Below are positions 9,074-18,681 of a stretch of DNA of 64,000 nucleotides, in pieces. Below the pieces are notes generated by a model. The model was not told the DNA's origin. It saw only the letters and a list, made by a program, of their open reading frames with translations, and did not search any database. The stretch is from assembly GCF_001428865.1 (NCBI RefSeq), contig NZ_LMIV01000001.1, positions 2,107,997 through 2,171,996 on the forward strand, given 5' to 3'. Within the stretch, counting starts at the first letter, position 1. Every line of letters starts with the position of its first letter. Origin of the DNA: Sphingomonas sp. Root241. GTDB taxonomy: Bacteria; Pseudomonadota; Alphaproteobacteria; Sphingomonadales; Sphingomonadaceae. The translations under genes were made by a program, and so were the position numbers.

Positions 9074-10526
9074 AGCCGGCGCGTTGCTCGATCGCCAGCG
9101 CTGCGTCGAGCACGCCCTGCTCGTCGAGCGGCTTGCCGATGATCTGGAGGCCCAGCGGCAGTCCGCCTTTGTCGAGGCCACCCGGCACCGACATCGCCGG
9201 CAGGCCCGCGAGACTGCTCGGCACGGTGAAGACGTCGTTCATGTACATCGCCAGCGGATCGCCCTTGTCGCCCAGCGCGAATGCGGCGCTCGGCGCGGTC
9301 GGGGTGAGCAGCAGGTCGCACTCCATCCACGCATTCTCGAAATCGCGCGCGATCAAGGTCCGGACCTTCTGCGCCTGGGTGTAATAAGCGTCGTAGAAGC
9401 CCGCCGAGAGCACGTACGTGCCGATCAGGATGCGGCGCTTCACTTCTTCGCCGAAGCCGGCGGCGCGGGTTGCGGCGTACATGTCCTGCAGGTTCTGCCC
9501 CTCGGCCAGCTCGCGCAGGCCGTAACGCACGCCGTCATAGCGCGCGAGGTTCGACGAAGCCTCCGCCGGCGCGATGATGTAATAAGCCGGCAGCGCGTAT
9601 TTGGTGTGCGGGAGCGACACCTCGACCACTTCGGCACCGGCATCCTTCACCCAGTCGATGCCCTGCTGCCAGAGTGCCTCGATCTCGGCCGGCATGCCGT
9701 CGACGCGATATTCCCTGGGAATGCCGATCTTCTTGCCGCGGAGATTGCCCGAGAGATTGGCCTCCCATTTCGGCACGGCCAGCTCGAGCGAGGTCGAATC
9801 CTTCGGATCGAAGCCTGCCATGCTCTCGAGCAGGATCGCACAATCCTGCACCGAGCGCGCCATCGGCCCGGCCTGGTCGAGCGACGAGGCGAAGGCGACC
9901 ACGCCCCAGCGCGAGCAGCGGCCATAAGTCGGCTTGATGCCCGAGATGCCAGTGAACGCCGCGGGCTGACGGATCGAGCCGCCGGTATCGGTGCCGGTAG
10001 CGCCCGGCACGACGCGCGCTGCGATCGCCGCGGACGAACCGCCCGAGGAGCCGCCGGGCGCCAGCGGAGCATTGTCGCCGCCGCCGCGCCGCCATGGCGA
10101 GATCACGTTGCCGAAATACGACGTCTCGTTGGACGAGCCCATCGCGAACTGGTCCATGTTGAGCTTGCCGAGCATGCCCGCGCCCGCGTCCCACAGCCGC
10201 TGCGACACGGTCGATTCATAGACCGGCTTGAAGCCTTCGAGGATGTGGCTCGCCGCGGTGGTCTGCACGCCTTTGGTGGCGAACAGATCCTTCATGCCGA
10301 TCGGCACGCCGGCCAGCGGCTTGAGCGTCTCGCCCGCGGCACGCGCGGCATCGGCTTCCTTGGCTGCGGCGATGGCGTGATCGGGGGTCTCGACGATGAA
10401 CGCGTTGAGCGCCTTCGCCTTGCTCACCTTGACGACGAATGCGTCGGCGACTTCGCGCGCCGAGAAGGTCCCCATGCGGACGCCGTCGCGCAGCTGCGCG
10501 ATACCGAGATCGGTGATGTCGGTCAT
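9045..10526 (-). CDS. gatA: Asp-tRNA(Asn)/Glu-tRNA(Gln) amidotransferase subunit A
   Basis: A 493-residue amidase-signature enzyme that releases ammonia from glutamine for tRNA-dependent amidation. The catalytic Lys is in [10 protein letters not shown]. The Gly/Ser-rich signature [14 protein letters not shown] holds the cis-Ser, and the nucleophile Ser is in GSIRQPAAF. Length and start ([16 protein letters not shown]) are typical. It is downstream of gatC, with a hairpin repeat in the gap. Confidence 0.96.
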   Translation of the reverse strand: MTDITDLGIAQLRDGVRMGTFSAREVADAFVVKVSKAKALNAFIVETPDHAIAAAKEADAARAAGETLKPLAGVPIGMKDLFATKGVQTTAASHILEGFKPVYESTVSQRLWDAGAGMLGKLNMDQFAMGSSNETSYFGNVISPWRRGGGDNAPLAPGGSSGGSSAAIAARVVPGATGTDTGGSIRQPAAFTGISGIKPTYGRCSRWGVVAFASSLDQAGPMARSVQDCAILLESMAGFDPKDSTSLELAVPKWEANLSGNLRGKKIGIPREYRVDGMPAEIEALWQQGIDWVKDAGAEVVEVSLPHTKYALPAYYIIAPAEASSNLARYDGVRYGLRELAEGQNLQDMYAATRAAGFGEEVKRRILIGTYVLSAGFYDAYYTQAQKVRTLIARDFENAWMECDLLLTPTAPSAAFALGDKGDPLAMYMNDVFTVPSSLAGLPAMSVPGGLDKGGLPLGLQIIGKPLDEQGVLDAALAIEQRAGFTARPDSWW

Positions 10527-10540
10527 GCCCGCACCTCCCC

Positions 10541-10622
10541 CGTCATCCCGGCGAAAGCCGGGATCTCAGCGTCGTGGAGCGTGCCCTTCCGGCACGAGAC
10601 CCCGGCCTTCGCCGGGGTGACG
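10541..10622. repeat. REP-like hairpin repeat, family R copy 1
   Basis: An inverted repeat starting CGTCATCCCGGCGAAAGCC and ending with the near-complement GGCCTTCGCCGGGGTGACG. It lies between gatC and gatA and could stabilise or attenuate the transcript. The same family recurs at 15706, 22111 (half), 28747, 39845 and 43567. Confidence 0.85.
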
Positions 10623-10632
10623 GAAATACGCA

Positions 10633-10920
10633 TCATTCGACCACCTTCGGCACGGTGAAGAAGCCGTGCTCGCCCTGCGGCGCGTTCTGGAGGACGGCGT
10701 CGCGCTGCTGCCCTTCGGTGACCACGTCTTCCCGAAGCCGGAGCGTATTGGGGATCACGGCGGTCATCGGCTCGACCGAGGACGTGTCGACCTCGCCCAA
10801 TTGCTCGATCCAGCCGAGGATGTTGTTGAGTTCTGGCGCAAGGCGCTCGGCATCGGCATCGCTGATCGCGATCCGGGCGAGGCTGGCCACCTTCTTCACG
10901 GTTGCAGTGTCTACGGACAT
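10633..10920 (-). CDS. gatC: Asp-tRNA(Asn)/Glu-tRNA(Gln) amidotransferase subunit C
   Basis: A 95-residue stabilising subunit that wraps GatA and GatB. Recognisable features are [20 protein letters not shown], the [18 protein letters not shown] segment and the [10 protein letters not shown] strand. I chose the ATG at 10918-10920 ([10 protein letters not shown]), which matches the usual family N-terminus. It is the first gene of the gatC-gatA unit. Confidence 0.95.
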   Translation of the reverse strand: MSVDTATVKKVASLARIAISDADAERLAPELNNILGWIEQLGEVDTSSVEPMTAVIPNTLRLREDVVTEGQQRDAVLQNAPQGEHGFFTVPKVVE

Positions 10921-10968
10921 GAGGGCGCGACTAACAGCCGCGCCCCCTGCCTTCAAGCGGTGCCTGTT

Positions 10969-12747
10969 TTATTCGAACGGATCGCCGACCGGCACACCGC
11001 CCACATAGACCTGGCGGCGCGGCACGGTGCGGATTTCGACATTGCCCGCGGCATAACCGTCCGAAATCGCCTGCTCGTCCTGGGCGCTTGTCGCGCGCGC
11101 AGCGCTCCCCTGCTCCCATTTGCCGTTTTCAAGGTGATATCGGACGCCGTCGCGGCAGGCGATACGAACCGGCGGCGGCGCGGGCGACGGCGCCTTTGCG
11201 GCGGGCTTCGGTGCAGCGAAGCAGCTGTCCTCGAACACCAGTGCTTCGCTTTCACCGATTAGCAGCACGCCACACTTCTGCTCGCGCGTACAAATATAAC
11301 CCTGCGCCATTCGTTCGCGCAGCGCTTCGGGCAGCGAGGTGCCTGGCTGCAGCATCCGCACATTGGCGGTAACCTGGGCGCGGTTCCTTGCCTGCTCGCT
11401 GGTGTCCCGTACGTCCCAGCGCATCTTGGCGGTGGCCACTTCGTTCGCCCGCGCCTTGATCGTGGCGTTGGCCGAACCCTGCAGCTTCTTGAGCGCAGCC
11501 CTCCCCGGTGCACCGAAGTCGAACGCCAATGCGCGCCAGTCGAACTGCTCAGGCGTCACTTTACCCGATTCGAGCCGCGCGACCTGATCGCGCGTCGAGA
11601 TCGCATTGAAGCTCACCAGCGGCGTCGCCAGCACCAGCGCCACGCCGCAGACCACGAAAGCGAGCATCAGGTTGAGCGGCCGTATCCGGGCAGCCCAGTC
11701 CAGCCGGCCGCGTACCAGGGCGTAGAGATAGGCCCCGCCCCACAGGCACGCGAGCGCGACGAACACGATCGCCCAGAGCCGCTGGGGCGTGAAGCCATAT
11801 TGCCCGGTGCGCAGCGAGATCGCGATCGTGGCGAGCACCGCCAGCGGCAGCATCACCGCCGCCAGCCCCATCGCGCCGTAGCGCAGCAGCGGGAAGCGTC
11901 GCTCCTGATCGGGCGCATTGCCGAGCACTGCGTTGGCGAGGACCAATGCACCGGCGACGCAGAACAGCAGGATCGGCGTGGTCGACTTGGTCGCCTCCCA
12001 CAAGGCGTTCAGTCCGGTGAAGGGCAGCGCGACGACGAACAGCACCAGCCCCACGGCGAGCACCGGCGCGAGCACCGCCAGCACCATCGCCACCACGCGC
12101 TGGAGCAGCCGCACCACGCCGTCATGCTCGCGCAGGAGGCCGAGCGCCGCCCCGAAGGCGAGCCCGATCAGCGAACGCCAGAACCAGTCCTTTTCGAGCA
12201 ACTCCTTCAGGAAATCGATCTTGATCAGGTCGAACAGCAGCGCCAGCAGCCAGGCGAGCGCGAAGACGATCGCGACGAACACCCAGCATGCGAACCACAA
12301 AACCACATTGGTCCAGGCATGGTCGTGCACCGATTCGTACGGGAAGCGCCGGGCGCCTTCGTCGCGCGCCGCCTGGAACAAAGGTGCCGCGACCGCCACT
12401 GCGAGCAACAGGCTCACCATCCGCCAGCCTTCGCCGACGCTCCAGTCCTCGGGCGTGCCGTTCCACGCCACCACCAGCGCGCCGACCAATGCGAGCGCCG
12501 CCGCGAACAGCAGCGACCACCACCAGAGCCGCCGCTCGAGCGTGAAGCCCGTCAGTCCCGCGACGAACACCACGCCAGTCACCGAACTCGCCTGCAGCGT
12601 CGTGAGATTGTTGTGAAAGCCGGGGCCGAGGATGAAATGCACCACCAATCCGGCGACGAGCCCCAATCCCGCAAGGATCAAGGGCCGCATTGTCCAGCCG
12701 TTCTCCGGTACCGGCCCCTCGCCTGCGATGGCTTCATCCCCCTGCAT
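10969..12747 (-). CDS. DUF4153-type multi-pass membrane protein
   Basis: A 592-residue protein with about twelve predicted membrane helices in the first 420 residues (for example LILAGLGLVAGLVVHFI, LLFAAALALVGALVVAW). A soluble C-terminal third includes a Cys pair (YICTREQKCGVLLIG). The pattern fits the DUF4153 family, which has no firm function. I chose the ATG at 12745-12747 because GGAGA lies 6-8 bases upstream; the frame is open further upstream but that part looks non-coding. It is transcribed alone. Confidence 0.75.
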   Translation of the reverse strand: MQGDEAIAGEGPVPENGWTMRPLILAGLGLVAGLVVHFILGPGFHNNLTTLQASSVTGVVFVAGLTGFTLERRLWWWSLLFAAALALVGALVVAWNGTPEDWSVGEGWRMVSLLLAVAVAAPLFQAARDEGARRFPYESVHDHAWTNVVLWFACWVFVAIVFALAWLLALLFDLIKIDFLKELLEKDWFWRSLIGLAFGAALGLLREHDGVVRLLQRVVAMVLAVLAPVLAVGLVLFVVALPFTGLNALWEATKSTTPILLFCVAGALVLANAVLGNAPDQERRFPLLRYGAMGLAAVMLPLAVLATIAISLRTGQYGFTPQRLWAIVFVALACLWGGAYLYALVRGRLDWAARIRPLNLMLAFVVCGVALVLATPLVSFNAISTRDQVARLESGKVTPEQFDWRALAFDFGAPGRAALKKLQGSANATIKARANEVATAKMRWDVRDTSEQARNRAQVTANVRMLQPGTSLPEALRERMAQGYICTREQKCGVLLIGESEALVFEDSCFAAPKPAAKAPSPAPPPVRIACRDGVRYHLENGKWEQGSAARATSAQDEQAISDGYAAGNVEIRTVPRRQVYVGGVPVGDPFE

Positions 12748-12977
12748 TGCCGATCTCCGATTTGTTGAAGCGCGTGATCTGGCGCAAGCCGCCTGCCGCG
12801 GCATGATCAAAGGCTGAGCTTTTCCTGAGCGGCGCCAAATCCGTCCCCGTTTCGCGGCTGGAACATCCCCTGCCCCAATGGTTACGTCAACGCAGTTGCA
12901 TCCGGCACAAGCGTGCGCCACGGGAACGCGATTGCAACGCGTCGGTTTATGTTGCACCGCACAATGGAGAGTGCGTT

Positions 12978-14081
12978 TTGGCCCGGAAGTTCCTGTATGT
13001 CGTCGCAGTCCTGATCGTGCTCGCGCTCGCCGCCGCCTTTGCCTATCGCTTCTACGGCGTTCAGCTGATGCGCCAGTTCATGGTGCCCGGCGGCGAGGCC
13101 GTCGCGCTGCCGCCGCCCGATCGCGCCGCTTATGCGCGCGCCGACATGTGGATCGCCCGTCCCGACAAGCCCGGCAATCCCGCGCTCTGGACTCCGGAGG
13201 GCTTCAAGCCCGCGGACGAGCCCGAGGCCGCGGTGTTCTTCGTCCACCCGACTTCGTTCCTCGACACCGCGACGTGGAATGCGCCGCTCGACAATGCCGA
13301 TGCCAACAACCGCGCCGCCTTGTTCCTGCGCGGCCAGGCGAGCGCGTTCAATTCGGTCGGCGCAATCTGGGCGCCACGCTACCGCCAGGCCACTTTCGGC
13401 GCCTTCCTCACCAACAAGGCGGCCGCGCAGCAGGCGCTCGACTTCGCCTATCGCGACGTGATCGCGGCGTTCGACGAATTCGTGAAGGAGGCCGGCGATC
13501 GCCCCATCGTCCTTGCCGGCCACAGCCAGGGCGCGCTCCATCTCTCGCGCCTGCTCGTCGATCGAATCGCCGGCACGCCGCTCGCGAAGCGCGTGGTCGC
13601 GGCCTATGTCGTCGGCTGGCCGGTCTCGATCACCGCGGACCTGCCCAAGATGGGCTTGCCCGCCTGCTCGCGTCCCGACGAGGCTGGCTGCATCCTCTCC
13701 TGGCAGAGCTTCTCCGAGCCTGCCGATCCCTCGCTGATCCTCGACACGTTCGACGCGACCACCGGCTTCACTGGCAAGCCCCGCGCGGGGACGCCGATGA
13801 TCTGCACCAACCCGCTGACCGGCAAGCCCGGTGGATCCGCCCCGGCCGAGGCCAATCTCGGCACGCTGATCCCCGACATGAGCTTCCAGTCGGCGCAGCT
13901 CGTCACAGGACGCGTCCCCGCGCGCTGCGACGGCCGCGGCTTCATCTCGATCGGCCGCACGCCCCCCGATTTCGGCCAGTACGTCCTGCCCGGCAACAAT
14001 TACCACGTGTTCGACTACAGCCTGTTCTGGGCGAACGTGCGCCAGGATGCCGAGCGCCGGCTGGCGGCGTACAAGCAGTGA
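12978..14081 (+). CDS. DUF3089 family alpha/beta-hydrolase-like protein
   Basis: A 367-residue protein with one N-terminal membrane anchor (residues about 4-24). The hydrolase-like body has the nucleophile-elbow motif GHSQG (about residue 182), preceded by FFVHPTSF, as in DUF3089 proteins related to lysophospholipases. The start is TTG at 12978 with GGAGAG upstream; an ATG nearby at 12964 is out of frame. Its stop overlaps the GTG of ruvX by 4 bases. The substrate is unknown. Confidence 0.8.
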   Translation: MARKFLYVVAVLIVLALAAAFAYRFYGVQLMRQFMVPGGEAVALPPPDRAAYARADMWIARPDKPGNPALWTPEGFKPADEPEAAVFFVHPTSFLDTATWNAPLDNADANNRAALFLRGQASAFNSVGAIWAPRYRQATFGAFLTNKAAAQQALDFAYRDVIAAFDEFVKEAGDRPIVLAGHSQGALHLSRLLVDRIAGTPLAKRVVAAYVVGWPVSITADLPKMGLPACSRPDEAGCILSWQSFSEPADPSLILDTFDATTGFTGKPRAGTPMICTNPLTGKPGGSAPAEANLGTLIPDMSFQSAQLVTGRVPARCDGRGFISIGRTPPDFGQYVLPGNNYHVFDYSLFWANVRQDAERRLAAYKQ

Positions 14082-14542
14082 TCACCACCGCCTCCGCCGA
14101 GTTCCGCGCCGCGCTGCCCGTCGGCGGGCGCCTGCTCGGGCTCGATGTCGGCACCAAGACGATCGGCACGGCCTTGTGCGACGCCGGCTGGAGCTTCGCC
14201 AGCCCGGCTTCGCTCATCCGCCGCACCAAATTCACCAAGGATAAGGCCGCGCTCGCCGAGCTGATCGCGCAGCAGCAGGTGAAGGGCCTCGTCATTGGCC
14301 TGCCGCTCAACCTCGACGGCACGGACAGCCCCCGCACCCAATCGACCCGCGCCTTCGCGCGCAATCTCGACGACATGGCCCTCCCCATCCTGCTCTGGGA
14401 CGAGCGCTGGTCGACCGTCGCAGTCGAGCGCACGCTGATCGAGCAGGACTTCAGCCGCGCCCGCCGCGCCGAGATGATCGACAACATGGCGGCAGCGCAT
14501 ATCCTGCAGGCCGCGATCGACGCGCTGGTGAACGTGACTTAG
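14078..14542 (+). CDS. ruvX: Holliday junction resolvase-like RuvX (YqgF)
   Basis: A 154-residue RNase H-fold nuclease linked to 16S rRNA 5' maturation and pre-tRNA/Holliday processing. Motifs are [15 protein letters not shown] (catalytic Asp), [22 protein letters not shown] (acidic pair) and a late DNMAAAHIL with Asp. The start is a GTG overlapping the stop of the DUF3089 gene (GTGA). An upstream in-frame extension overlaps that gene and is rejected. Confidence 0.93.
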   Translation: MITTASAEFRAALPVGGRLLGLDVGTKTIGTALCDAGWSFASPASLIRRTKFTKDKAALAELIAQQQVKGLVIGLPLNLDGTDSPRTQSTRAFARNLDDMALPILLWDERWSTVAVERTLIEQDFSRARRAEMIDNMAAAHILQAAIDALVNVT

Positions 14543-14686
14543 TCGCCGCTACCCGCAAATTTCCATCCGGCGCCATAGTATACCGCATGCTGACCTCCGC
14601 TCTCTGATATGTTTCAGAGGGGAAACGTTCCGACTGGTTCAAGACGGCTTGCCCGTGGTGCGGTCCCCGTCTAACCCGCCCTTTTA

Positions 14687-15676
14687 ATGCAAGCCTCCGA
14701 TCACAGCCCCGCGGCGCAGCTTCCCGGCCGTGCCGCCTTTCCGCACCGGCATCTGACCGGCATCGCGGGCCTCCAGCCACACGAGATCGTTTTCCTGCTC
14801 GACGAAGCCGAGCAATGGGTCGAGGCGAACCGCACCCGCGCCAAGAGCGACAAGCGCCTCGAAGGCCTCACCCAGATCAATGCCTTTTTCGAGAATTCGA
14901 CGCGGACCCTGCTCTCGTTCGAGATCGCCGGAAAGCGGCTCGGCGCCGATGTCGTCAACATGCACGCTGCGCAGTCGAGCGTGAAGAAGGGCGAGACGCT
15001 GATCGACACCGCGGTGACATTGAACGCGATGCGCGCCGATGTGATCGTCATCCGCCACATGAGCTCGGGCGCAGTCGATCTGATCGCCGAGAAGGTCGAT
15101 TGCCCGGTGCTCAACGCCGGCGACGGCTGGCACGAGCACCCCACCCAGGCATTGCTCGACGCACTCACCATCCGCCGCCGCCGCGGCAGCGTCGCGGGCC
15201 AGCGCGTGGTGATCTGCGGCGACATCCTCCATAGCCGCGTCGCGCGCTCGAACATGCTGGCGCTGACCGCATTGGCCGCCGAGGTCCGGGTCGTCGCGCC
15301 CTCGACGCTGATGCCGGCGGCGATCGAGCGGATGTATGTCCAGCCCTTCACCGATTTCGACGCCGCGCTGGAAGGCGCCGACGTGGTGATGATGCTCCGC
15401 GTCCAGAATGAGCGGATGGCGGGCGGCTACATCCCCTCCACCCGCGAATTCCACATGCGCTACGGCCTCACGCCCGAGCGGCTCGCCCGCGCCAAGCCCG
15501 ATGCTTTGGTGATGCACCCGGGCCCGATGAACCGCGGGGTCGAGATCGAATCCTCGGTCGCCGATCACCCGACACGAAGCGCGATCACCGAACAGGTCGA
15601 GATGGGCGTCGCGGTACGCATGGCGTGTCTGGATGTGCTCACCCGCAGCGAGCGCGGCGTGGAGGGCTGGGCATGA
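14687..15676 (+). CDS. pyrB: Aspartate carbamoyltransferase catalytic subunit
   Basis: A 329-residue enzyme joining carbamoyl phosphate and aspartate, the committed step of pyrimidine synthesis. The carbamoyl-phosphate loop [13 protein letters not shown] (STRT motif) is at about residue 66. [10 protein letters not shown] is at about 148 and MHPGPMNRG lies near the C-terminus. Length is typical of a stand-alone class with a dihydroorotase-like partner. That partner gene follows, split from it by a hairpin repeat. Confidence 0.96.
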   Translation: MQASDHSPAAQLPGRAAFPHRHLTGIAGLQPHEIVFLLDEAEQWVEANRTRAKSDKRLEGLTQINAFFENSTRTLLSFEIAGKRLGADVVNMHAAQSSVKKGETLIDTAVTLNAMRADVIVIRHMSSGAVDLIAEKVDCPVLNAGDGWHEHPTQALLDALTIRRRRGSVAGQRVVICGDILHSRVARSNMLALTALAAEVRVVAPSTLMPAAIERMYVQPFTDFDAALEGADVVMMLRVQNERMAGGYIPSTREFHMRYGLTPERLARAKPDALVMHPGPMNRGVEIESSVADHPTRSAITEQVEMGVAVRMACLDVLTRSERGVEGWA

Positions 15677-15705
15677 TGTTCACTCGTCACCCCCGCCCTC
15701 TTCCC

Positions 15706-15816
15706 CGTCACCCCCGCGAAAGCGGGGGCCCATCTCCTGCAGGCGCCGGTGAGACGACAGCTGTGGGTCTCCGCGACTTCTCTCCGAGATGGGCCCCCGC
15801 TTTCGCGGGGGTGACG
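15706..15816. repeat. REP-like hairpin repeat, family R copy 2
   Basis: Inverted repeat with arms beginning CGTCACCCCCGCGAAAGCGG and ending in its near-perfect complement, with a loop of about 45 bases. It sits between pyrB and the dihydroorotase-like gene. The stem keeps pairing although the bases differ from other copies. Confidence 0.88.
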
Positions 15817-15833
15817 ATTTGGGAGGCGCGCGC

Positions 15834-17054
15834 ATGAAGACCGTCTTCCGCAATGCGCAGCTCGTCTGCCCTGTCGGCGGCGTCACCAGCGGCGACCTGC
15901 TGGTCGACGGCGAAACGATCGCCGCTACCGGCGAGTTCGAGATCCCCTCCGACGCGAAAGTGATCGATCTCGCCGGCAAGACGCTCGCCCCCGCGCTGAT
16001 CGATCTTGGCGTGTTCGCGGTCGATCAGGCTGCCTGCCGCGCCGGCGGCATCGCCCGCGTCGGGCTGATGCCCGATCAGTCGCCGGTGCTCGACGATCCG
16101 GGCATCATCCGTCGGGCCGCACTGTCGGGCAAGCCGGCGCTCTGGGTCCACCCGCTCGCTGCGGCGACCCGTGCCCTCCAGGGCCATGATCTCGGTGAGA
16201 TGGCGATCAACGCTTCGGCCGGCGCGCGCGCCGTCGCCACCGGCCGGGGCTGGATCGCCTCGTCGGCGACGATGCGCAAGGTGCTCGCTTATGCCCGGGA
16301 CATCGGCGTGGTGGTGGTCGCGCATGCCGAGGATGGCGGCCTCACCGACGGCACCGTCGCGACCGAGGGCGAGACCGCGACGCGCCACGGCCTACCCGCC
16401 GCCCCCGCCATCGCCGAGGCGCTCGCAGTGGCGCGCGACCTGATGCTCGCCGAGGAAACGCAGGCGCGCATTCATTTCCGCCAGGTCACCACCGCCGCCG
16501 CCTTCGATCTGATCCGCGCCGCCAAGCGCCGCGGTGTCCGCGTCACTTGCGGCGTCACGCCTGCCCACCTGCTGCTGTCGGATATCGCAATGAGCGACTT
16601 CCGCACCTTTGCCCGGCTCTCGCCCCCATTGCGCGACGAAAGCGACCGTCAGGCAGCGCTGGTGGCGGTCAGGGACGGCACGATCGACGTCATCGCATCG
16701 GGCCACGATCCCCGCGGCCCCGAGGCCAAGCGCCTGCCCTTCGTCGACTCCGAGCCCGGCATGTCGGGCGCTGAGACCCTGCTCGCTTTGTCGCTGGGGC
16801 TGGTGCGCGACGGGCTGGTCCCGATCGAGCGCCTGTTCGCATTGCTCGCCGCCAATCCCGCGAAGATTCTCGGGCTGCAGAGCGGCACGCTCGAACCCGG
16901 CGCCCCCGCCGACCTGATCGTCCTCGATCCCGGCGCGCCATGGCAGATCGAAGCCGAACGCATGGTCGCCCGCGCCGGCAATACGCCGTTCGATGGCCTG
17001 CCGGTCCAGGGCAAGGTGCTGAAGCTGTTCAAGGGCGGCACGCTGGTCGAGTAG
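15834..17054 (+). CDS. Dihydroorotase-like protein, predicted non-catalytic (PyrC' type)
   Basis: A 406-residue amidohydrolase-fold protein after pyrB. The fold is clear: APALIDLGVF, VVVAHAEDGGL, SGAETLLALSLGLVRDG and the C-terminal ADLIVLDPGAPWQIEAERM strand region. Most metal ligands are lost. The usual HxH is GVF, the second His of IHxxH is Gln (IHFRQ), TPHH is TPAH and the catalytic TDHAPH is SGHDPR. Known non-catalytic PyrC' proteins (Pseudomonas) support aspartate carbamoyltransferase assembly, and that is the likely role here. A true pyrC would have to be elsewhere. Confidence 0.85.
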   Translation: MKTVFRNAQLVCPVGGVTSGDLLVDGETIAATGEFEIPSDAKVIDLAGKTLAPALIDLGVFAVDQAACRAGGIARVGLMPDQSPVLDDPGIIRRAALSGKPALWVHPLAAATRALQGHDLGEMAINASAGARAVATGRGWIASSATMRKVLAYARDIGVVVVAHAEDGGLTDGTVATEGETATRHGLPAAPAIAEALAVARDLMLAEETQARIHFRQVTTAAAFDLIRAAKRRGVRVTCGVTPAHLLLSDIAMSDFRTFARLSPPLRDESDRQAALVAVRDGTIDVIASGHDPRGPEAKRLPFVDSEPGMSGAETLLALSLGLVRDGLVPIERLFALLAANPAKILGLQSGTLEPGAPADLIVLDPGAPWQIEAERMVARAGNTPFDGLPVQGKVLKLFKGGTLVE

Positions 17055-17067
17055 GAGGCGCGTGCTC

Positions 17068-17212
17068 AGCCCTCTCCCGCTTTCGCGGGAGAGGCAGCGA
17101 GACTTGGTGAGCGAAGCGAGCCTAGTCGCAGCGGTGAGGGTCTTCTTCTTCGGACGACTACCAAAGAAGAAGACCCTCACCCAACCCTCTTCCGCGAAAG
17201 CGGGAGAGGGCT
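17068..17212. repeat. Inverted hairpin repeat, family S copy 1
   Basis: Arms AGCCCTCTCCCGCTTTCGCG and its near-complement at the far end, each also a local hairpin, around a 90-base centre with its own stem (GGGTCTTCTTCTT / AAGAAGAAGACCC). It occupies the gap between the dihydroorotase-like gene and the terminator. Related C/T-rich copies are at 29884 and 49250. Confidence 0.8.
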
Positions 17213-17240
17213 AAGAACACCGCTCTTCCAGCCCAAACGA

Positions 17241-17270
17241 AAAAGGCCGGAGCGTGAGCCCCGGCCTTTT
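17241..17270. terminator. Bidirectional intrinsic terminator
   Basis: AAAAGGCCGG and CCGGCCTTTT form a 10-bp perfect stem around a 10-base loop, giving an A-run on one side and a T-run on the other. It lies between convergent genes (dihydroorotase-like and TPR-SPOR) and can stop both. Confidence 0.85.
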
Positions 17271-17290
17271 CGTGACGAAACTGGTTCGGC

Positions 17291-18670
17291 TCAGCGCGCG
17301 GCGACTTGCGCGCGACCGTTGCCCTTGACCCAGGCGGCGAGGGTGTCGCCCGCACCGACGCGGACGAAGCAGGGGCTGCCGCTGGCGCGCACCTGGCGGC
17401 ACAGCGTAGCGGCACCGGCGCGGTCGAAGCCGCCGACCGACAGGCGGTAGAAATTGCCCGCCGCAGTCGAGAACTTCACGCCCTGTGGGGTTTCGCCGCG
17501 GAGCGCGGGAACGCGGCTGGCATGCCGCGCCCAGCCGTCGCGGGCGACTTCGGCGTTCGCATAGGCGCCGAGTTGGACATAGTAATTGCCGGGCTTGGCC
17601 TTCGTTGCGGCGACAGGCGCCGCGGCGCGAGCCGAAGCCCTGGCGACGCGAACCGGTGCCCTGGCGGCGACGGGCGCGGACGCTCGCTCGGCGACGCGGA
17701 TCTGCTGGACCACTTCGGCGCGCGGGCCGAACACGACCTGCGGGCCGGTTCCGGCGACCTGCTGCGGCTCGGGCTGCACTTCCGGCGCGGATGCGGGTGC
17801 GGCTGCAGCGGCGACTTCGACGGGCGCCTCGGCGACGACCTGCTCGGCGCCCTGCGGCACGCCGGGCATATAGGCGTCGACCGGATCGGCCGGAGCGACT
17901 GCCGCCACGGCGACATTCGGCTGCTGCGACAGCGCGAGCGCAACCGGCTGGCCGCCGTCTTGCACCGGCACCACGTTCAGCAGCGATGCGACCTGGTCAT
18001 AGGCATTGGTCGGCCGCGAGAAGCGTGCCCATTCCATCATCCGCTCCTGAAGCTTGTCGGGAGCGACGTCCATCGCAGCGATCTCGTTGGCCTGCTTCCA
18101 GCGGCCGGCGAGCGCGAGGCTGAGCGCGAGGTTCTGGCGGGTCTTGGCAGTGGCGGTCGCTTCGCGCGCCGCCGGGCCGAGGATGTCGATCGCAGTCACC
18201 GGATCGCCGGCGAGCGCGAAAGCGAGCCCGCGGTCGCTGGCGGGAATCTTGTCGCCGCTGGCCTGCAGCGTGATACGCGCACCCTGCCAGTCGCCCTGCG
18301 CGATCTTGGCGAGGACGAGGTTGAGCGTGACGCGGCCGTCCGCCGGGTCGAGCGTCAATGCGTCGGTGAGCGCTTGCGAAGCCGAAGTGAAGCGGCCCGC
18401 GAGCAGATAGGCCTGGCCCAGCAAAGCGCGATAATCGGCGTTGGTCGGATCGTTGGCGACCGCGGCTTCGGCGTGCTGCACGGCGTCACCGCCCTTGCGC
18501 TTCGCAATCGCCTTCTCCGCCGCCTTGGCTTCCGCTTCCGCCTTCTTGGCGTTGGCGCCCGAAGTCGCGAAGGCCGAGCTGGTGAAGCCCTGCGTCGCGA
18601 CGCCGGTCACCGCCACGCCGCCCAGTACGAGCGCCGAGAGGCCGAACTTGATCATCTTACGGCTGTTCAT
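17291..18670 (-). CDS. Exported TPR and SPOR-domain protein
   Basis: A 459-residue protein with an N-terminal signal (KFGLSALVLGGVAVTGVAT). TPR-like repeats lie at about 60-190 (AEAAVANDPTNADYRALLGQ, then ALTLDPADGRVTLNLVLAKI). A Pro/Ala-rich linker follows, then a C-terminal SPOR domain (GNYYVQLGAYANAEVARDGW). SPOR domains bind denuded glycan strands at division septa. I chose the second of two close ATGs (18668-18670), which sits at proper distance from GAAGGA. It is third in an operon with ParA and a helical protein. Confidence 0.85.
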   Translation of the reverse strand: MNSRKMIKFGLSALVLGGVAVTGVATQGFTSSAFATSGANAKKAEAEAKAAEKAIAKRKGGDAVQHAEAAVANDPTNADYRALLGQAYLLAGRFTSASQALTDALTLDPADGRVTLNLVLAKIAQGDWQGARITLQASGDKIPASDRGLAFALAGDPVTAIDILGPAAREATATAKTRQNLALSLALAGRWKQANEIAAMDVAPDKLQERMMEWARFSRPTNAYDQVASLLNVVPVQDGGQPVALALSQQPNVAVAAVAPADPVDAYMPGVPQGAEQVVAEAPVEVAAAAAPASAPEVQPEPQQVAGTGPQVVFGPRAEVVQQIRVAERASAPVAARAPVRVARASARAAAPVAATKAKPGNYYVQLGAYANAEVARDGWARHASRVPALRGETPQGVKFSTAAGNFYRLSVGGFDRAGAATLCRQVRASGSPCFVRVGAGDTLAAWVKGNGRAQVAAR

Positions 18671-18681
18671 GGTCATGTCCT

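Noticed and set aside
9084..10658. Long open frame on the plus strand opposite gatA
   Set aside because: gatA is full length with all catalytic motifs on the minus strand; the opposite frame is an effect of high GC.
10748..12957. Upstream extension of the DUF4153 gene to 12957
   Set aside because: The ribosome binding site and hydrophobic family start point to the ATG at 12745-12747; the extra 70 codons look non-coding.
12878..14077. N-terminal extension of ruvX through the DUF3089 gene
   Set aside because: The RuvX family starts at the GTG that overlaps the DUF3089 stop; upstream codons in that frame are Arg-rich shadow sequence.
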